In this document: positions 53,073 through 62,550 of the stretch, piece after piece
How the letters are laid out: every line of letters begins with the position of its first letter
Position numbering within the stretch: position 1 is the stretch's first letter
Origin: Methylobacterium gnaphalii
GTDB taxonomy: Bacteria; Pseudomonadota; Alphaproteobacteria; Rhizobiales; Beijerinckiaceae
Length of the DNA: 64,000 nucleotides
Reading direction: 5' to 3'
Assembly: GCF_007992215.1 (NCBI RefSeq)
Contig: NZ_BJZV01000021.1
Span: 17,677-81,676 of the forward strand
Notes under the pieces: model-generated
The model's database searches: none
What the model saw: the letters and a program-made list of their open reading frames with translations, nothing else
What the model was told of the DNA's origin: nothing
Made by a program: the position numbers and the translations under genes

Positions 53073-54233
53073 TCAGGTTCCGCGGGTCGTCCAGGACGCC
53101 ACGACATTGAAGATGTCGTTCTTGGTGGCGAAGATCATCAGCAGGGCGACGAGGCCGAGGCCAATGCGAAAGCCGATCTCCTGAACGCGCTCGCTCAACG
53201 GCCGGCCGCGGATCGCCTCGCAGGCGAAGAACAGCAGGTGGCCGCCATCGAGCAGCGGGATCGGGAAAAGGTTGAGCAGGCCGATCGACACCGACAGGAA
53301 GGCGATCCAGTTGATGATGCCACTGACGCCGCCGACCCGAGCGACCTCGCCGGAGACCCGCGCGATCCCGATCGGTCCGGAGAGCTGGTCGACGGATTCC
53401 CGACCGACGATCAGCTTGCCGAGGAAGTCGAAGGTTCGCTCGACGATGAAATAGGTCTCCTGCGAGCCGAGCGCGAGCGAGTCGAGTGGGCCGTATTGGA
53501 CGAGTTTGCCCTCGTTGCCTTTCGGCCCCTGGACGCCGAGGCGGCCGAGACGATGCCGTCCGAACGGCGTCGTCTCCTCGAAGGTCTCGGGCTTGGCTGT
53601 CAGCCGTGTCTCGGTCCCGTCACGCTGCACCGTGAAGACCAAGCTCGAATCGGCGCTCGACGAGACGATACGCTGCATGCCGGAGAAGGTGTCGACCCTC
53701 TTGCCGTTGATCGCCTTGATGACGTCGCCGGTCTCGAAGCCGGCACGCGCGGCGGCGCTGTTTGGCATCACGGCCTCGACGCGTGCCGGAATCTCGTAGC
53801 GGCCGCTCATCCAGATCGCGCCGCTGAACACCGCGATCGCGAGAATGAAATTGGCGATCGGCCCGGCCGCGACGATGGCGGCGCGCTTGGCGACAGGCTG
53901 GGCCGGCAGGCTGATCGCGCGCTCGCGCGGGTCCATCCGGGCGATGGCCTCCGCATCCGGCACGCTGGCGCCGTTCACGTCACCAACGAATTTGACGTAG
54001 CCGCCGAGAGGGATGGCACAGAGCTTCCAGCGCGTGCCGTTGCGATCGTTGAAGCCGATGATCTCCGGCCCGAAGCCAATCGAGAAGGCATGAACGCCGA
54101 CACCGCACCAGCGGCCCACCAGGAAGTGGCCCATCTCGTGGACGAACACCACCACGGTGAGCACCACGACGAAAGTGAGCAGCGTACCAACGAACCCGGT
54201 CGCCGTTCCGGTCATGGCCGTCAGAAAGTCCAT
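53073..54233 (-). CDS. rseP: Site-2 protease RseP
   Basis: 386 residues. The zinc motif HEMGH (His32, Glu33, His36) lies in the first membrane span. A PDZ segment follows (AARAGFETGDVIKAINGKRV, about 140-175). The second metal-ligand motif is LLDGGHLLFF near residue 325. It cleaves anti-sigma factors within the membrane in the envelope-stress response. An AAGGAAT Shine-Dalgarno supports ATG 54233. It is between dxr and bamA. Confidence 0.95.
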   Translation of the reverse strand: MDFLTAMTGTATGFVGTLLTFVVVLTVVVFVHEMGHFLVGRWCGVGVHAFSIGFGPEIIGFNDRNGTRWKLCAIPLGGYVKFVGDVNGASVPDAEAIARMDPRERAISLPAQPVAKRAAIVAAGPIANFILAIAVFSGAIWMSGRYEIPARVEAVMPNSAAARAGFETGDVIKAINGKRVDTFSGMQRIVSSSADSSLVFTVQRDGTETRLTAKPETFEETTPFGRHRLGRLGVQGPKGNEGKLVQYGPLDSLALGSQETYFIVERTFDFLGKLIVGRESVDQLSGPIGIARVSGEVARVGGVSGIINWIAFLSVSIGLLNLFPIPLLDGGHLLFFACEAIRGRPLSERVQEIGFRIGLGLVALLMIFATKNDIFNVVASWTTRGT

Positions 54234-54381
54234 CGTCTCATTCCTTCGCCACGACCGTCCTGAGCCGGTCGGCGCCCGGATGCAAGCCTAGCAGCAACCG
54301 CGCATCGTCGCACAGTTAAGGGGGGAGGCGCGAGCCGGCCCGCTGATACCTGCCCGCTTTCCCCGCTGTCCCCGCCCTGGC

Positions 54382-55557
54382 TCAACCGGCCGCGCGGGTC
54401 TCGGGCAGGGCCTGCTCCGACCAGACGCGCACTTCGGCGTCGATGGCCAGGGCCTCCTCGACATCCGCCGGCGCGGCCCCGAACACGGGAGCGAAATGCT
54501 CGCAGGCCCGCTCCACCACCTCGGCAATGCCGTAGAAGGAGATCGCGCCGCGGATGAAGGCGGCGACCGCGATCTCGTTGGCTGCGTTCATTACCGTCGG
54601 TGCCGCCCCGCCTCCGGCCAGGGCCGCGCGGGCGATCTTAAGGCAGGGAAAGCGCGTCTCGTCGGCAGGCTCGAAGGTCAGGCTGCCCGTGGCCGCGAGG
54701 TCGAGGCCCCTGCCCCGCTCGATCGTCAGGCGGTCGCCGAGCCCGAGGCAATGTGCGATCGGCACGCGCATGTCCGGCATGGCGAGGCCTGCGGTGACGG
54801 CGCCGTCGCGCCAGGTGATCAACCCGTGCACGATCGATTGCGGGTGGACGATCACGTCGAGCCGGTCGTGCCCGATGGCAAAGAGGTGATGCGCCTCAAT
54901 CAGTTCAAGGCCCTTGTTCATCAGCGAGGCCGAGTCGATGTTGATCTTCATCCCCATCGACCAGGTCGGATGCTTGGCGGCCTCCGCCGCGCTCGCCGCC
55001 TGAATGCGCTCGCGGGTCCAGGTGCGGAACGGGCCGCCGGACGCCGTGATCGTCATCTTCGCAACATCGGCGATCGGGCCGCCGCCGAGCGCCTGAGCGA
55101 GGGCGTTGTGCTCGGAATCCACGGGGAGCAGCGTCGCGTTATAGCACTTGGCGTCGCGCATAAAGGCGTCACCGGCACAGACCAAGCTCTCCTTGTTGGC
55201 GAGCGCGATCGTGCGCCCGAGCCGCAGGGCCGCATGGGTTGGCTTCAGGCCCGCCGCACCGCTCACCGCCGCCACAACGATGTCGGCATCGCGCGACACC
55301 GCCTCCAGCACCGCGCCTTCGCCTGCGCCGTTGGAGATGCCCGAGCCCGAGAGCGCCTCGGCGAGCGCCGGCCCGGCGCTCTCGTCGGCTACGGCCGCGA
55401 AGGAAGCGTTCAACTCGCGCGCAAGCTTGGCGAGTCCCGCAGCATCGCGCCCGCCGACGAGCGAGCCGACGCGAAAGCGGTCCTTGTGCTGCGCCAGCAG
55501 GTCGACGGTGGAGGCGCCGATCGAGCCGGTGGCGCCGAGGATGGAGACGGTGAGCAC
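54382..55557 (-). CDS. dxr: 1-deoxy-D-xylulose 5-phosphate reductoisomerase
   Basis: 391 residues from GTG 55557; the open frame continues to 56274 but that part is antisense/out-of-frame to cdsA. The NADPH motif GATGSIGASTVDLL opens the protein. The metal/substrate site is VDSEHNALAQAL near residue 145 and the flexible loop contains SMGMKINIDSASLMNKGLE. It makes MEP from DXP, the first committed isoprenoid step. Start overlaps nothing; the cdsA stop is 11 bp upstream. Confidence 0.96.
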   Translation of the reverse strand: MLTVSILGATGSIGASTVDLLAQHKDRFRVGSLVGGRDAAGLAKLARELNASFAAVADESAGPALAEALSGSGISNGAGEGAVLEAVSRDADIVVAAVSGAAGLKPTHAALRLGRTIALANKESLVCAGDAFMRDAKCYNATLLPVDSEHNALAQALGGGPIADVAKMTITASGGPFRTWTRERIQAASAAEAAKHPTWSMGMKINIDSASLMNKGLELIEAHHLFAIGHDRLDVIVHPQSIVHGLITWRDGAVTAGLAMPDMRVPIAHCLGLGDRLTIERGRGLDLAATGSLTFEPADETRFPCLKIARAALAGGGAAPTVMNAANEIAVAAFIRGAISFYGIAEVVERACEHFAPVFGAAPADVEEALAIDAEVRVWSEQALPETRAAG

Positions 55558-55568
55558 AGTATGTCCTC

Positions 55569-56435
55569 TCAGGCCGGCAGGGCGGTGCGAGCCAGGATAG
55601 CGTGTAAGACGAGATATAACCCGACCAGCAGCGAGACAGCGAAAAAGCCGTCGAGCCGGTCCATTACGCCGCCATGGCCGGGGATCGAGCGCCCCGAATC
55701 CTTCACGCCGTAGCGGCGCTTGAGCGAGGATTCGTAGAGGTCGCCAGCCTGGCTGACGATGGAGGCAGCGGCACTCGCGAGGGCGATGGCTACGAGCGGC
55801 ATCGCGGCGAACGCACTCCAGCCGGAGCCCCGCGCGACAAGAACGACCGCAAGCCCGGCGAGCGTACCGGCGACAAGGCCGCCGAGTGCGCCGGACCAGG
55901 TTTTCTTCGGGCTGACGCGCGGCATCAGCTTCGGCCCACCGATGGTTCGACCGGTGAAGTAGGCGATGATGTCCGTGGACCAGACCACCGCGAACATCCA
56001 GGCTGGCCCGACGAGGCCGATCCCCGGATCCTCGCGCAGCAGCGTCGGCACCAGGGCGATGACCGCGCCGCCGATATAACCCGTGACGGCATTGAACCGC
56101 GCGAACACGCCGCCTCGCGCGAGCGCCGAAAGCGCAACGACGGCGAGCCCACAGATCCCAAAAACTGCCCAGGTCGGCGCATTGAGGAGAATGGCGGCGC
56201 AGGTGGCGGCGATCGCCACGGCGTTCACCAGGGTCAGCGCCAGGACTGGCGACGTCCGGCTGATCGCGAACCATTCGTTAGCGCCGACGGCGCCGGCGGC
56301 GATCCAGATCAGCGCAAACGGCCATCCGCCGAAAACCAACGCGCCAAGCACGATAGCGCCCAGCACGACGGCTGAGGCGACGCGCTGGAAGAACTCGCGG
56401 GTGGCGAAGGTCTGCATCCGTCCGGAAGCATTCAT
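55569..56435 (-). CDS. cdsA: Phosphatidate cytidylyltransferase
   Basis: 288 residues, with about seven membrane segments. The CTP_transf_1 signature near the C terminus reads LKRRYGVKDSGRSIPGHGG followed by MDRLDG. It makes CDP-diacylglycerol, the precursor of phosphatidylglycerol and hence of the MprF substrate. GGAGG eight bases before ATG 56435 supports this start. The next gene upstream is frr, with no uppS between. Confidence 0.95.
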   Translation of the reverse strand: MNASGRMQTFATREFFQRVASAVVLGAIVLGALVFGGWPFALIWIAAGAVGANEWFAISRTSPVLALTLVNAVAIAATCAAILLNAPTWAVFGICGLAVVALSALARGGVFARFNAVTGYIGGAVIALVPTLLREDPGIGLVGPAWMFAVVWSTDIIAYFTGRTIGGPKLMPRVSPKKTWSGALGGLVAGTLAGLAVVLVARGSGWSAFAAMPLVAIALASAAASIVSQAGDLYESSLKRRYGVKDSGRSIPGHGGVMDRLDGFFAVSLLVGLYLVLHAILARTALPA

Positions 56436-56492
56436 CCGGCGCGCCTCCGCGCTGAAACCTGGCGGATGAATGTGGACCCGATCATGCGGGTC

Positions 56493-57059
56493 TCAAACCT
56501 GCATGATCTCCTTCTCCTTGGACGCCAGCACGCCGTCGACCTCGGCGATGTACTGGTCGGTAGCCTTCTGGACGTCGGCCGCCTGGCGCTTCTCGTCGTC
56601 CTCGGAGATCAGGCTCTCCTTGAGGAGCTTCTTGAGGTGGTCGAGCCCGTCGCGGCGGACGTGCCGCACGGCGACGCGGGACTCTTCGGCGTATTTGTGC
56701 GCGACCTTCACCATCTCCTTGCGGCGCTGCTCGTTCATCTCGGGGATGCGGAGCCGAATGGTCTGGCCCTCGGTCTGCGGGTTGAGGCCGAGGTCGGATT
56801 CGCGGATCGCCTTCTCGACGGCGGAGATCATGGAGCGATCCCAGACCGAGATGGAGAGGAGGCGCGGCTCAGGCACGCTCACCGTGGCGACCTGCGCCAT
56901 CGGCATCATCGCGCCGTAGGCGCCGACCTGGATCGGATCGAGCAGGCTCGGCGTGGCGCGGCCCGTGCGCAGCGAGCCGAGATCCTTGCTCAACGAAGAG
57001 ACGGCGCCCTGCATGCGGCGCTTGATGTCGGCGAGGTCGAATTCGGGGATTTGGGCCAT
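56493..57059 (-). CDS. frr: Ribosome recycling factor
   Basis: 188 residues, the standard size. It splits the post-termination ribosome together with EF-G. Conserved parts include [37 protein letters not shown] and [19 protein letters not shown], with the C-terminal helix [18 protein letters not shown]. It is 219 bp downstream of pyrH on the same strand. Confidence 0.97.
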   Translation of the reverse strand: MAQIPEFDLADIKRRMQGAVSSLSKDLGSLRTGRATPSLLDPIQVGAYGAMMPMAQVATVSVPEPRLLSISVWDRSMISAVEKAIRESDLGLNPQTEGQTIRLRIPEMNEQRRKEMVKVAHKYAEESRVAVRHVRRDGLDHLKKLLKESLISEDDEKRQAADVQKATDQYIAEVDGVLASKEKEIMQV

Positions 57060-57278
57060 GGTCTCACGTCGTCCCGTCGCGGCTCAGGGCGCTTTCCGAC
57101 GAAGCGGATACCGTTTCGTGCAGGACAAGCGCGGCAAGGCAGGTTCTGGATACGAGACCCGGACACCGGTGGTGGACCGGGCTCGATTGCGGCTTCCATG
57201 GACGAAATTGGGCAGGCCCGCAAATGGGCAACCGCCCTTCCCGTCCCCGAAACCCCTGAAAATCGGCCCAGATCGGCC

Positions 57279-58001
57279 TCAGGGGACCACGTGGGTCGCA
57301 GGCGCGGCACCCGTCAGGATCGCCGTGACCGAGGACGGTGCGTGCACCGAGCCGACAACGATCGAGAGCCGGCTCTCGCGGGCGAGCGCAAAGGCGGCGG
57401 TGTCCATCACCTTGAGGTCGCGGGCGATAGCCTCGTCGTGGGTGATGCGGTCGTAGCGGGTGGCATTGGGATTCGTCTTCGGATCGGCCGAGTAGACGCC
57501 GTCCACCTGCGTCGCCTTCAGCACAGCGTCGCAGCGCAGCTCCGCCGCGCGGAGCACGGCCGCGGTATCGGTGGTGAAGAACGGGTTGCCGGTGCCGCCG
57601 GCCAGTACCACGACTTGCCCCTTGTCGAGATGGTGAAGGGCTGGCTGGCGGGCATAGGTCTCGCAGATCGTCGGCATCGAGACCGCCGACATGGTGCGGG
57701 CCGAGACGCCGGCCGCGTTCAGCGCCGTCTCGATGGCGAGCGAGTTCATGACCGTCGCCATCATGCCAAGCGAGTCGCCGGTTGCCCGGTCGATCCAGCC
57801 GGCCTGCGAGATGCGTGCGCCCCGGATCAGGTTGCCGCCACCGACCACCACGGCGATCTGGATGCCCTCGGCGACCACCCGGCCGATATCCTCGGCAAGC
57901 GAGGCAAGTGTCTGAGGATGCAGCCAATATCCGTCGGGGGCCGCCAAGGCCTCCCCGGAGAGTTTCACGAGCACGCGGCGAAACGGCGTCGTCTCCGGCA
58001 T
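57279..58001 (-). CDS. pyrH: UMP kinase
   Basis: 240 residues from ATG 58001; the longer frame to 58154 begins in non-family sequence. It converts UMP to UDP with ATP. Features are RVLVKLSGEAL at the N terminus, VVVGGGNLIRG, LAGGTGNPFFTTDTAAVLRA and DGVYSADPKTNPNATRYD. Its UDP output supplies nucleotide sugars and lipid A. It lies between tsf and frr, the canonical order. Confidence 0.96.
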   Translation of the reverse strand: MPETTPFRRVLVKLSGEALAAPDGYWLHPQTLASLAEDIGRVVAEGIQIAVVVGGGNLIRGARISQAGWIDRATGDSLGMMATVMNSLAIETALNAAGVSARTMSAVSMPTICETYARQPALHHLDKGQVVVLAGGTGNPFFTTDTAAVLRAAELRCDAVLKATQVDGVYSADPKTNPNATRYDRITHDEAIARDLKVMDTAAFALARESRLSIVVGSVHAPSSVTAILTGAAPATHVVP

Positions 58002-58121
58002 CGAAGGCTCCCCACCGGCGGGCCAGGCCGCCATCCGACTGAAATGATGTCGGCGGCTTCTAGAACAGGCGCGGCAAAGGGGAAACCGGATTTGTTGGGT
58101 TAGCGGGTTGCCCAAAATGAT

Positions 58122-58147
58122 GAAGGGCGGCCTCGCGGCCGCCCTTC
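58122..58147 (-). terminator. Terminator after tsf
   Basis: An 11-bp perfect stem (58122-58132 with 58137-58147, loop TCGC) lies 29 bp past the tsf stop. On the minus strand it is followed by ATCATTTTGG. It lies between tsf and pyrH, so it may limit read-through of the rpsB-tsf transcript. Confidence 0.75.
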
Positions 58148-58175
58148 GAAACATGGTTTCCGGAGAGGAAGTCGA

Positions 58176-59096
58176 TCAGCGCGACATCGCCGCGACTTCG
58201 GCCGCGAAGTCCGGACCCTCTTCCTTCTCGATGCCCTCGCCGAGGGCGTAGCGCACGAAGGCCTTGAGCGCGACGGGGGCGCCGGCCTTGCCCTCGGCCT
58301 CCTTGAGGACCTGGGAAACGGTCTTGGAGCCGTCGTGCACGAAGGGCTGCTCCAGGAGGGTGACCTCCTTGTAATAGCTCTTCAGGCCGCTTTCGATGAT
58401 CTTGGCCATGACGTGGTCCGGCTTGCCGGCGTTCTTCTCGCGCAGAATGTTCGACTCGCGCTCCAGAACTGCCGGATCGACGCCCGCGGCATCGAGGGCC
58501 ACAGGGTTCGTCGCGGCGACGTGCATCGCGATCTGGCGGCCGAGCGTCGACAGGAATTCGACGTTGCCCTCAGACTCGAGTGCTACCAGGACGCCGATCT
58601 TGCCGAGGCCGGGGCTGACCGGGCCGTGCACGTAGTTGGCGACGACGCCCTTCGCGACGTCGAGCTTGGCGACGCGGCGCAGGGTCATGTTCTCGCCGAT
58701 GGTGGCGATGAGGCTCTGCAGCTTGTCGTTGACCGTCTCGGACGAGCCAGGGAAGGTCTTGGCCTGCAGGCCTTCGAGGGTGCCATCGGAGTCCAGCGCT
58801 AGCTTGGCGGCCTCGCGGGCAAAGGCCTGGAAGCTGTCGTTGCGGGCGACGAAGTCGGTCTCGGAGTTCACCTCGACCAGCGCGGCGTGATGACCAGCGG
58901 ACTCAACGGCGACGAGGCCCTCGGCGGCGACGCGGCCGGCCTTCTTGGCAGCCTTGGCAAGGCCCTTCTGGCGCAGCCAGTCGACACCGGCTTCGAGATC
59001 GCCGGCGACCTCGGTCAGGGCGCGCTTGCAATCCATCATGCCGGCGCCGGTCTTCTCGCGAAGCTCTTTGACGAGGGCTGCGGTGATCTCGGCCAT
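58176..59096 (-). CDS. tsf: Elongation factor Ts
   Basis: 306 residues. It recycles EF-Tu-GDP to GTP. The N-terminal UBA domain has [16 protein letters not shown]; the core has [19 protein letters not shown] and [16 protein letters not shown]. It ends in Ala/Met-rich sequence. It is downstream of rpsB, the near-universal pair. Confidence 0.97.
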   Translation of the reverse strand: MAEITAALVKELREKTGAGMMDCKRALTEVAGDLEAGVDWLRQKGLAKAAKKAGRVAAEGLVAVESAGHHAALVEVNSETDFVARNDSFQAFAREAAKLALDSDGTLEGLQAKTFPGSSETVNDKLQSLIATIGENMTLRRVAKLDVAKGVVANYVHGPVSPGLGKIGVLVALESEGNVEFLSTLGRQIAMHVAATNPVALDAAGVDPAVLERESNILREKNAGKPDHVMAKIIESGLKSYYKEVTLLEQPFVHDGSKTVSQVLKEAEGKAGAPVALKAFVRYALGEGIEKEEGPDFAAEVAAMSR

Positions 59097-59146
59097 GGCT
59101 ATTCTCTCTCAGCGAAGGGGATACGGACGGGTCTTTGAAGTAAGCG

Positions 59147-59175
59147 AGCCCGGCGCTTGGATGAAGCGCCGGGCT
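59147..59175 (-). terminator. Intergenic hairpin between rpsB and tsf
   Basis: A perfect 12-bp stem (59147-59158 with 59164-59175, loop GGATG) is in the 129-bp rpsB-tsf gap, 51 bp past the rpsB stop. On the minus strand it is followed by CGCTTACTT, not a U-run, so it is probably a partial attenuator or mRNA-stability element. Confidence 0.65.
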
Positions 59176-59225
59176 TTGCAGTGGCGTGACGCGAACGCGA
59201 ACCGGGCTCAGGCGCCCGGCAAGCC

Positions 59226-60293
59226 TTAAGCGGCAGCGGCTTCGAGCAGGGCGCGCGACTGGGAGATCCAGCCGTCACGGTCGATGCGGCCGTTGAGCTT
59301 GAGCTCGGCGTCGAGCTTGGAGACATCTTCCGGCTGCATGGCGGCAACCTGCCAGTAGTGCCAGACGCCCGCATCGTTGAGCTTCTGCACGATCTGCGGG
59401 CCGACGCCGGTCAGCTTCATCAGGTCGTCCGGAGCGCCGCGCGGCGCCGGGAGCAGCTCGAAGTGCTCGGTGGAATCGGCGAGCGCGGCCACATCGGCCT
59501 GGGTGATCGCGTCGGACTCGATCGAGGCGGGCGCATGGGTCTCCTCGGCCGGCAGCTCCTCGGCGGTCGGCTGCTCAGAGGCACCGATGTCGATGCCCGA
59601 CGAGCCCTGGCCACGGCCAATGCCCTCGATCGCCGCGCGGGCGATCAGGTCGCAGTACAGCGAGATCGCGCGGCCGGCATCGTCGTTGGCCGGGACGATG
59701 TGGGTGATGCCGTCGGGGTTGCAGTTCGTGTCGACGATGGCGGCGACCGGGATACCGAGGCGGTTCGCCTCCTTGATCGCCAGCTGCTCCTTGTTGGTGT
59801 CGATGACGAAGATCAGGTCGGGCACGCCGCCCATGTCCTTGATGCCGCCCAGCGCCTTCTCGAGCTTGTCCTTCTCACGCGTCAGCATGAGGCGCTCTTT
59901 CTTGGTGAGGCCGGTGGCCCCGCCTTCGAGCGTCTCGTCGACCTTGCGCAGACGCGCGATCGACCCGGAGATGGTCTTCCAGTTGGTCAGCATGCCGCCG
60001 AGCCAACGGGAGTTGACGTAGTACTGGGCCGAGCGCTTGGCGCTCTCGGCGATCGCCTCGGCAGCTTGGCGCTTGGTGCCGACGAACAGCACGCGGCCGC
60101 CCTTGGCGACCGTATCGCTCACAGCCTGCAGCGCGGCGTGCAACGCCGGCACCGTCTGGGCGAGATCGATGATGTGGATGTTGTTGCGCGTACCGAAGAT
60201 GTAGGGCTGCATCTTCGGGTTCCAGCGGTGCGCTTGGTGACCGAAATGGGCGCCTGCTTCGAGGAGCTGACGCATAGTAAAATCGACGGCCAT
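59226..60293 (-). CDS. rpsB: 30S ribosomal protein S2 with C-terminal extension
   Basis: 355 residues against about 240 for E. coli S2. The S2 core covers about 1-235 ([52 protein letters not shown]). An acidic linker (about 245-285) leads into a helix-hairpin-helix-like domain at about 293-350 ([17 protein letters not shown], then [11 protein letters not shown]). Similar extensions occur on ribosomal proteins of this order. It needs no extra gene and is followed by tsf. Confidence 0.95.
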   Translation of the reverse strand: MAVDFTMRQLLEAGAHFGHQAHRWNPKMQPYIFGTRNNIHIIDLAQTVPALHAALQAVSDTVAKGGRVLFVGTKRQAAEAIAESAKRSAQYYVNSRWLGGMLTNWKTISGSIARLRKVDETLEGGATGLTKKERLMLTREKDKLEKALGGIKDMGGVPDLIFVIDTNKEQLAIKEANRLGIPVAAIVDTNCNPDGITHIVPANDDAGRAISLYCDLIARAAIEGIGRGQGSSGIDIGASEQPTAEELPAEETHAPASIESDAITQADVAALADSTEHFELLPAPRGAPDDLMKLTGVGPQIVQKLNDAGVWHYWQVAAMQPEDVSKLDAELKLNGRIDRDGWISQSRALLEAAAA

Positions 60294-60618
60294 GATCCGT
60301 GTTCTCTCCGGTTATTTCCGCCGCGGAGGTTGCAGCCGGCTGAATGCGGGCCACCGGAAAGGCCTCATTCAGGCATGAAGCCGACTCCGCGTGTGGGATG
60401 GGCGGTGCCGTTAGCAGAATGGGGGATGAGGGGCAAGCCACGACAGGTGACATGCCGGTGCCTCGGCCTCGTCATACCAAGACTGCGAAGCGGAACTCGG
60501 CCCCGAAGGAGCACATCGGAGGTGGGCAATTCACCCGCGATGCTCGGGTTGGATTTTCCGCCGTGTTCAGTCGCCGATGCCGGGTGCTCGCCGGCGCGAG
60601 CCCCGAACGTCGGTGAGG
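60294..60618. other. 325-bp control region between rpsB and kdsD
   Basis: No gene is supported. Both flanking genes are on the minus strand, so it holds the rpsB-tsf promoter and any 3' end of kdsD. I see no clear U-run terminator or riboswitch-like structure. Confidence 0.45.
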
Positions 60619-61647
60619 TCAGGCCACCCCTGCTTGCAGCAGATCGTGGACGTGCAGGATACCGACTGGGCGGCCGTCCTCGGTCACGAACAGTGCCGTG
60701 ATCCGCTTGCGGTTCATCAGGCCGAGCGCCGTGCTGGCCAGAAGCTCTCTCTCCACGACGACCGGATCGGCGGTCATGATCGTGCGAACCGGCGTATCGA
60801 GCAGCGCCGGGCCCATATGGCGGCGCAGGTCACCGTCGGTGACGATGCCGATGAGGCGGCCGTCCGCATCGGTGACGCCGCAGCAGCCGTAGCGGCGCCC
60901 AGCGATCACGATGAGCGCCTCGGACATCACCGTCCCGTCGGAAACCAGCGGGATCTCAGGGCCGGCATGCATGAGCTGCTGCACGGTCTTGAGCCGAGCG
61001 GCGAGCTTGCCGCCTGGATGCAGCACCTTGAACCCGGCCGATGTGAAGCCGCGCTGCTCGATCAGCGCCACGGCGAGCGCGTCGCCGAGGGCGAGCTGAA
61101 TCAGCGTCGAGGAGGTCGGCGCGAGGTCGTGCGGGCAGGATTCGCGCACCCGCGGCAAGGCGAGCAGGATGTCCGCGGCGCGGCCGAGCGTACTGTCAGG
61201 CTTGCTCGTCACCGCGATGAGCGGAATTGAGAAGCGGCCAGAGAAGCTGACAAGGTCACCGAGTTCGGCGGTCTCACCCGACCAGGACAAGGCGACGATG
61301 ACGTCGTCCGGCACGATCATGCCGAGGTCGCCGTGGCTCGCCTCGGTCGGGTGGACGAAGAAGGCAGGGGTGCCGGTCGAGGCGAGCGTTGCGGCGAGCT
61401 TACGGCCGATATGGCCGCTCTTGCCGACGCCGCACACGATGACGCGGCCCTTGGCATTGAGAATCGTGCGGACCGCGCGTTCGAAGGCATCGCCAAGATC
61501 GGCGTCGAGGGCCGCAGCCAGCTCCCGCATCGCTGCCATGCCCGATTGCAGGCTGCGCGTCGCCGACGAACGGATGTCGTCAGTGGTTTCGTCAGTCTTG
61601 ACGAGGCTGAGCGTGCGGAACGGAACCGTTTCGGTCGCAGTCTTCAT
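60619..61647 (-). CDS. kdsD: D-arabinose-5-phosphate isomerase (KpsF/GutQ family)
   Basis: 342 residues. The SIS domain (about 45-185) has GVGKSGHIGRKLAATLASTG and FFVHPTEASHGDLGMI with the catalytic His. Two CBS domains (about 215-335) follow, with SEALIVIAGRRYGCCGVTDAD. It converts ribulose 5-phosphate to arabinose 5-phosphate for KDO in lipopolysaccharide. It is not linked to kdsC or capsule genes here. Confidence 0.93.
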   Translation of the reverse strand: MKTATETVPFRTLSLVKTDETTDDIRSSATRSLQSGMAAMRELAAALDADLGDAFERAVRTILNAKGRVIVCGVGKSGHIGRKLAATLASTGTPAFFVHPTEASHGDLGMIVPDDVIVALSWSGETAELGDLVSFSGRFSIPLIAVTSKPDSTLGRAADILLALPRVRESCPHDLAPTSSTLIQLALGDALAVALIEQRGFTSAGFKVLHPGGKLAARLKTVQQLMHAGPEIPLVSDGTVMSEALIVIAGRRYGCCGVTDADGRLIGIVTDGDLRRHMGPALLDTPVRTIMTADPVVVERELLASTALGLMNRKRITALFVTEDGRPVGILHVHDLLQAGVA

Positions 61648-61726
61648 GTGCCGGTATGGACTCCAGGCAGTGCCATTACTCGAAAACGACTTCGGAATAC
61701 GTCTTGGTATTTCAAATAATCGAACG

Positions 61727-61744
61727 GGCGCAGATTCTTGCGCC
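61727..61744. promoter_or_regulatory. Inverted repeat in the kdsD/response-regulator divergent region
   Basis: GGCGCA (61727-61732) and TGCGCC (61739-61744) are perfect arms around GATTCT. The divergent region 61648-61851 is AT-rich, as expected for promoters. It could be a response-regulator site for autoregulation. Confidence 0.25.
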
Positions 61745-61851
61745 TGTGCTTCAACGATGTTTTGCCGGTATGGTTTAATTGTGACGCTTCGTTTTCGGCC
61801 GCATGAACGGACCGTTTTCCTGTGGCAGAGGACATCTTATCTGAGAGCGCA

Positions 61852-62550
61852 ATGCGCCTTTTGATCATCGAAGACGACCGCGAGGCCGTCGCCTATCTCG
61901 TCAAGGCCTTTCGGGAGGCCGGCCACGTCGCCGATCAGGCGACGGATGGGCTCGATGGCTATGCCATGGCCTGCGAGGGCGCCTACGACCTCCTCGTCGT
62001 CGACCGGATGCTGCCGAAGCTCGACGGGCTGTCGCTTATCCGCTCCCTGCGCGAGCAGAAGGTCGAGACGCCGGTGCTGATCCTCTCCGCGCTGGGCCAG
62101 GTCGACGACCGCGTGAAGGGCCTGCGGGCCGGCGGTGACGATTACCTTCCGAAACCTTACGCCTTCTCGGAGCTGCTCGCCCGTGCAGAGGTGCTGGCCC
62201 GCCGCCGCGCGAGCGCCTCCGGAGCGACCGAGGCCACCGCCTACCGGGTCGGAGACCTCGAACTCGATCGGCTCTCGCACCGCGTCACGCGCGCCGGCCG
62301 CGAGATCGTGCTGCAGCCGCGCGAATTCCGGCTGCTCGAATACCTCATGCGCCATGCCGGGCAGGTCGTGACCCGCACGATGCTGCTCGAACATGTCTGG
62401 GACTACCATTTCGACCCGCAGACCAACGTCATCGACGTGCACGTCTCGCGGCTGCGCGCCAAGATCGACCGTGGCTTTACACATGCCCTGATCCAGACCG
62501 TGCGCGGCGCCGGCTACGTCCTACGCGCCGAGGAGCAGCGCACGCCGTGA
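61852..62550 (+). CDS. OmpR-family response regulator
   Basis: 232 residues from ATG 61852 (GTG 61822 adds ten residues that do not belong to the family). The receiver is complete: IIEDDRE, phosphoacceptor Asp in LLVVDRMLP, Thr/Ser in LILSALG and Lys in LPKPYAF. The winged helix (about 130-230) ends TVRGAGYVLRA. It overlaps the kinase start by 4 bp. The type is like QseB/CusR regulators. Confidence 0.94.
   Translation: MRLLIIEDDREAVAYLVKAFREAGHVADQATDGLDGYAMACEGAYDLLVVDRMLPKLDGLSLIRSLREQKVETPVLILSALGQVDDRVKGLRAGGDDYLPKPYAFSELLARAEVLARRRASASGATEATAYRVGDLELDRLSHRVTRAGREIVLQPREFRLLEYLMRHAGQVVTRTMLLEHVWDYHFDPQTNVIDVHVSRLRAKIDRGFTHALIQTVRGAGYVLRAEEQRTP

Noticed and set aside
54382..56274. Long N-terminal extension of dxr
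   Set aside because: Residues before GTG 55557 are cdsA sequence out of frame; Dxr homologues start at the GATGSIG strand.
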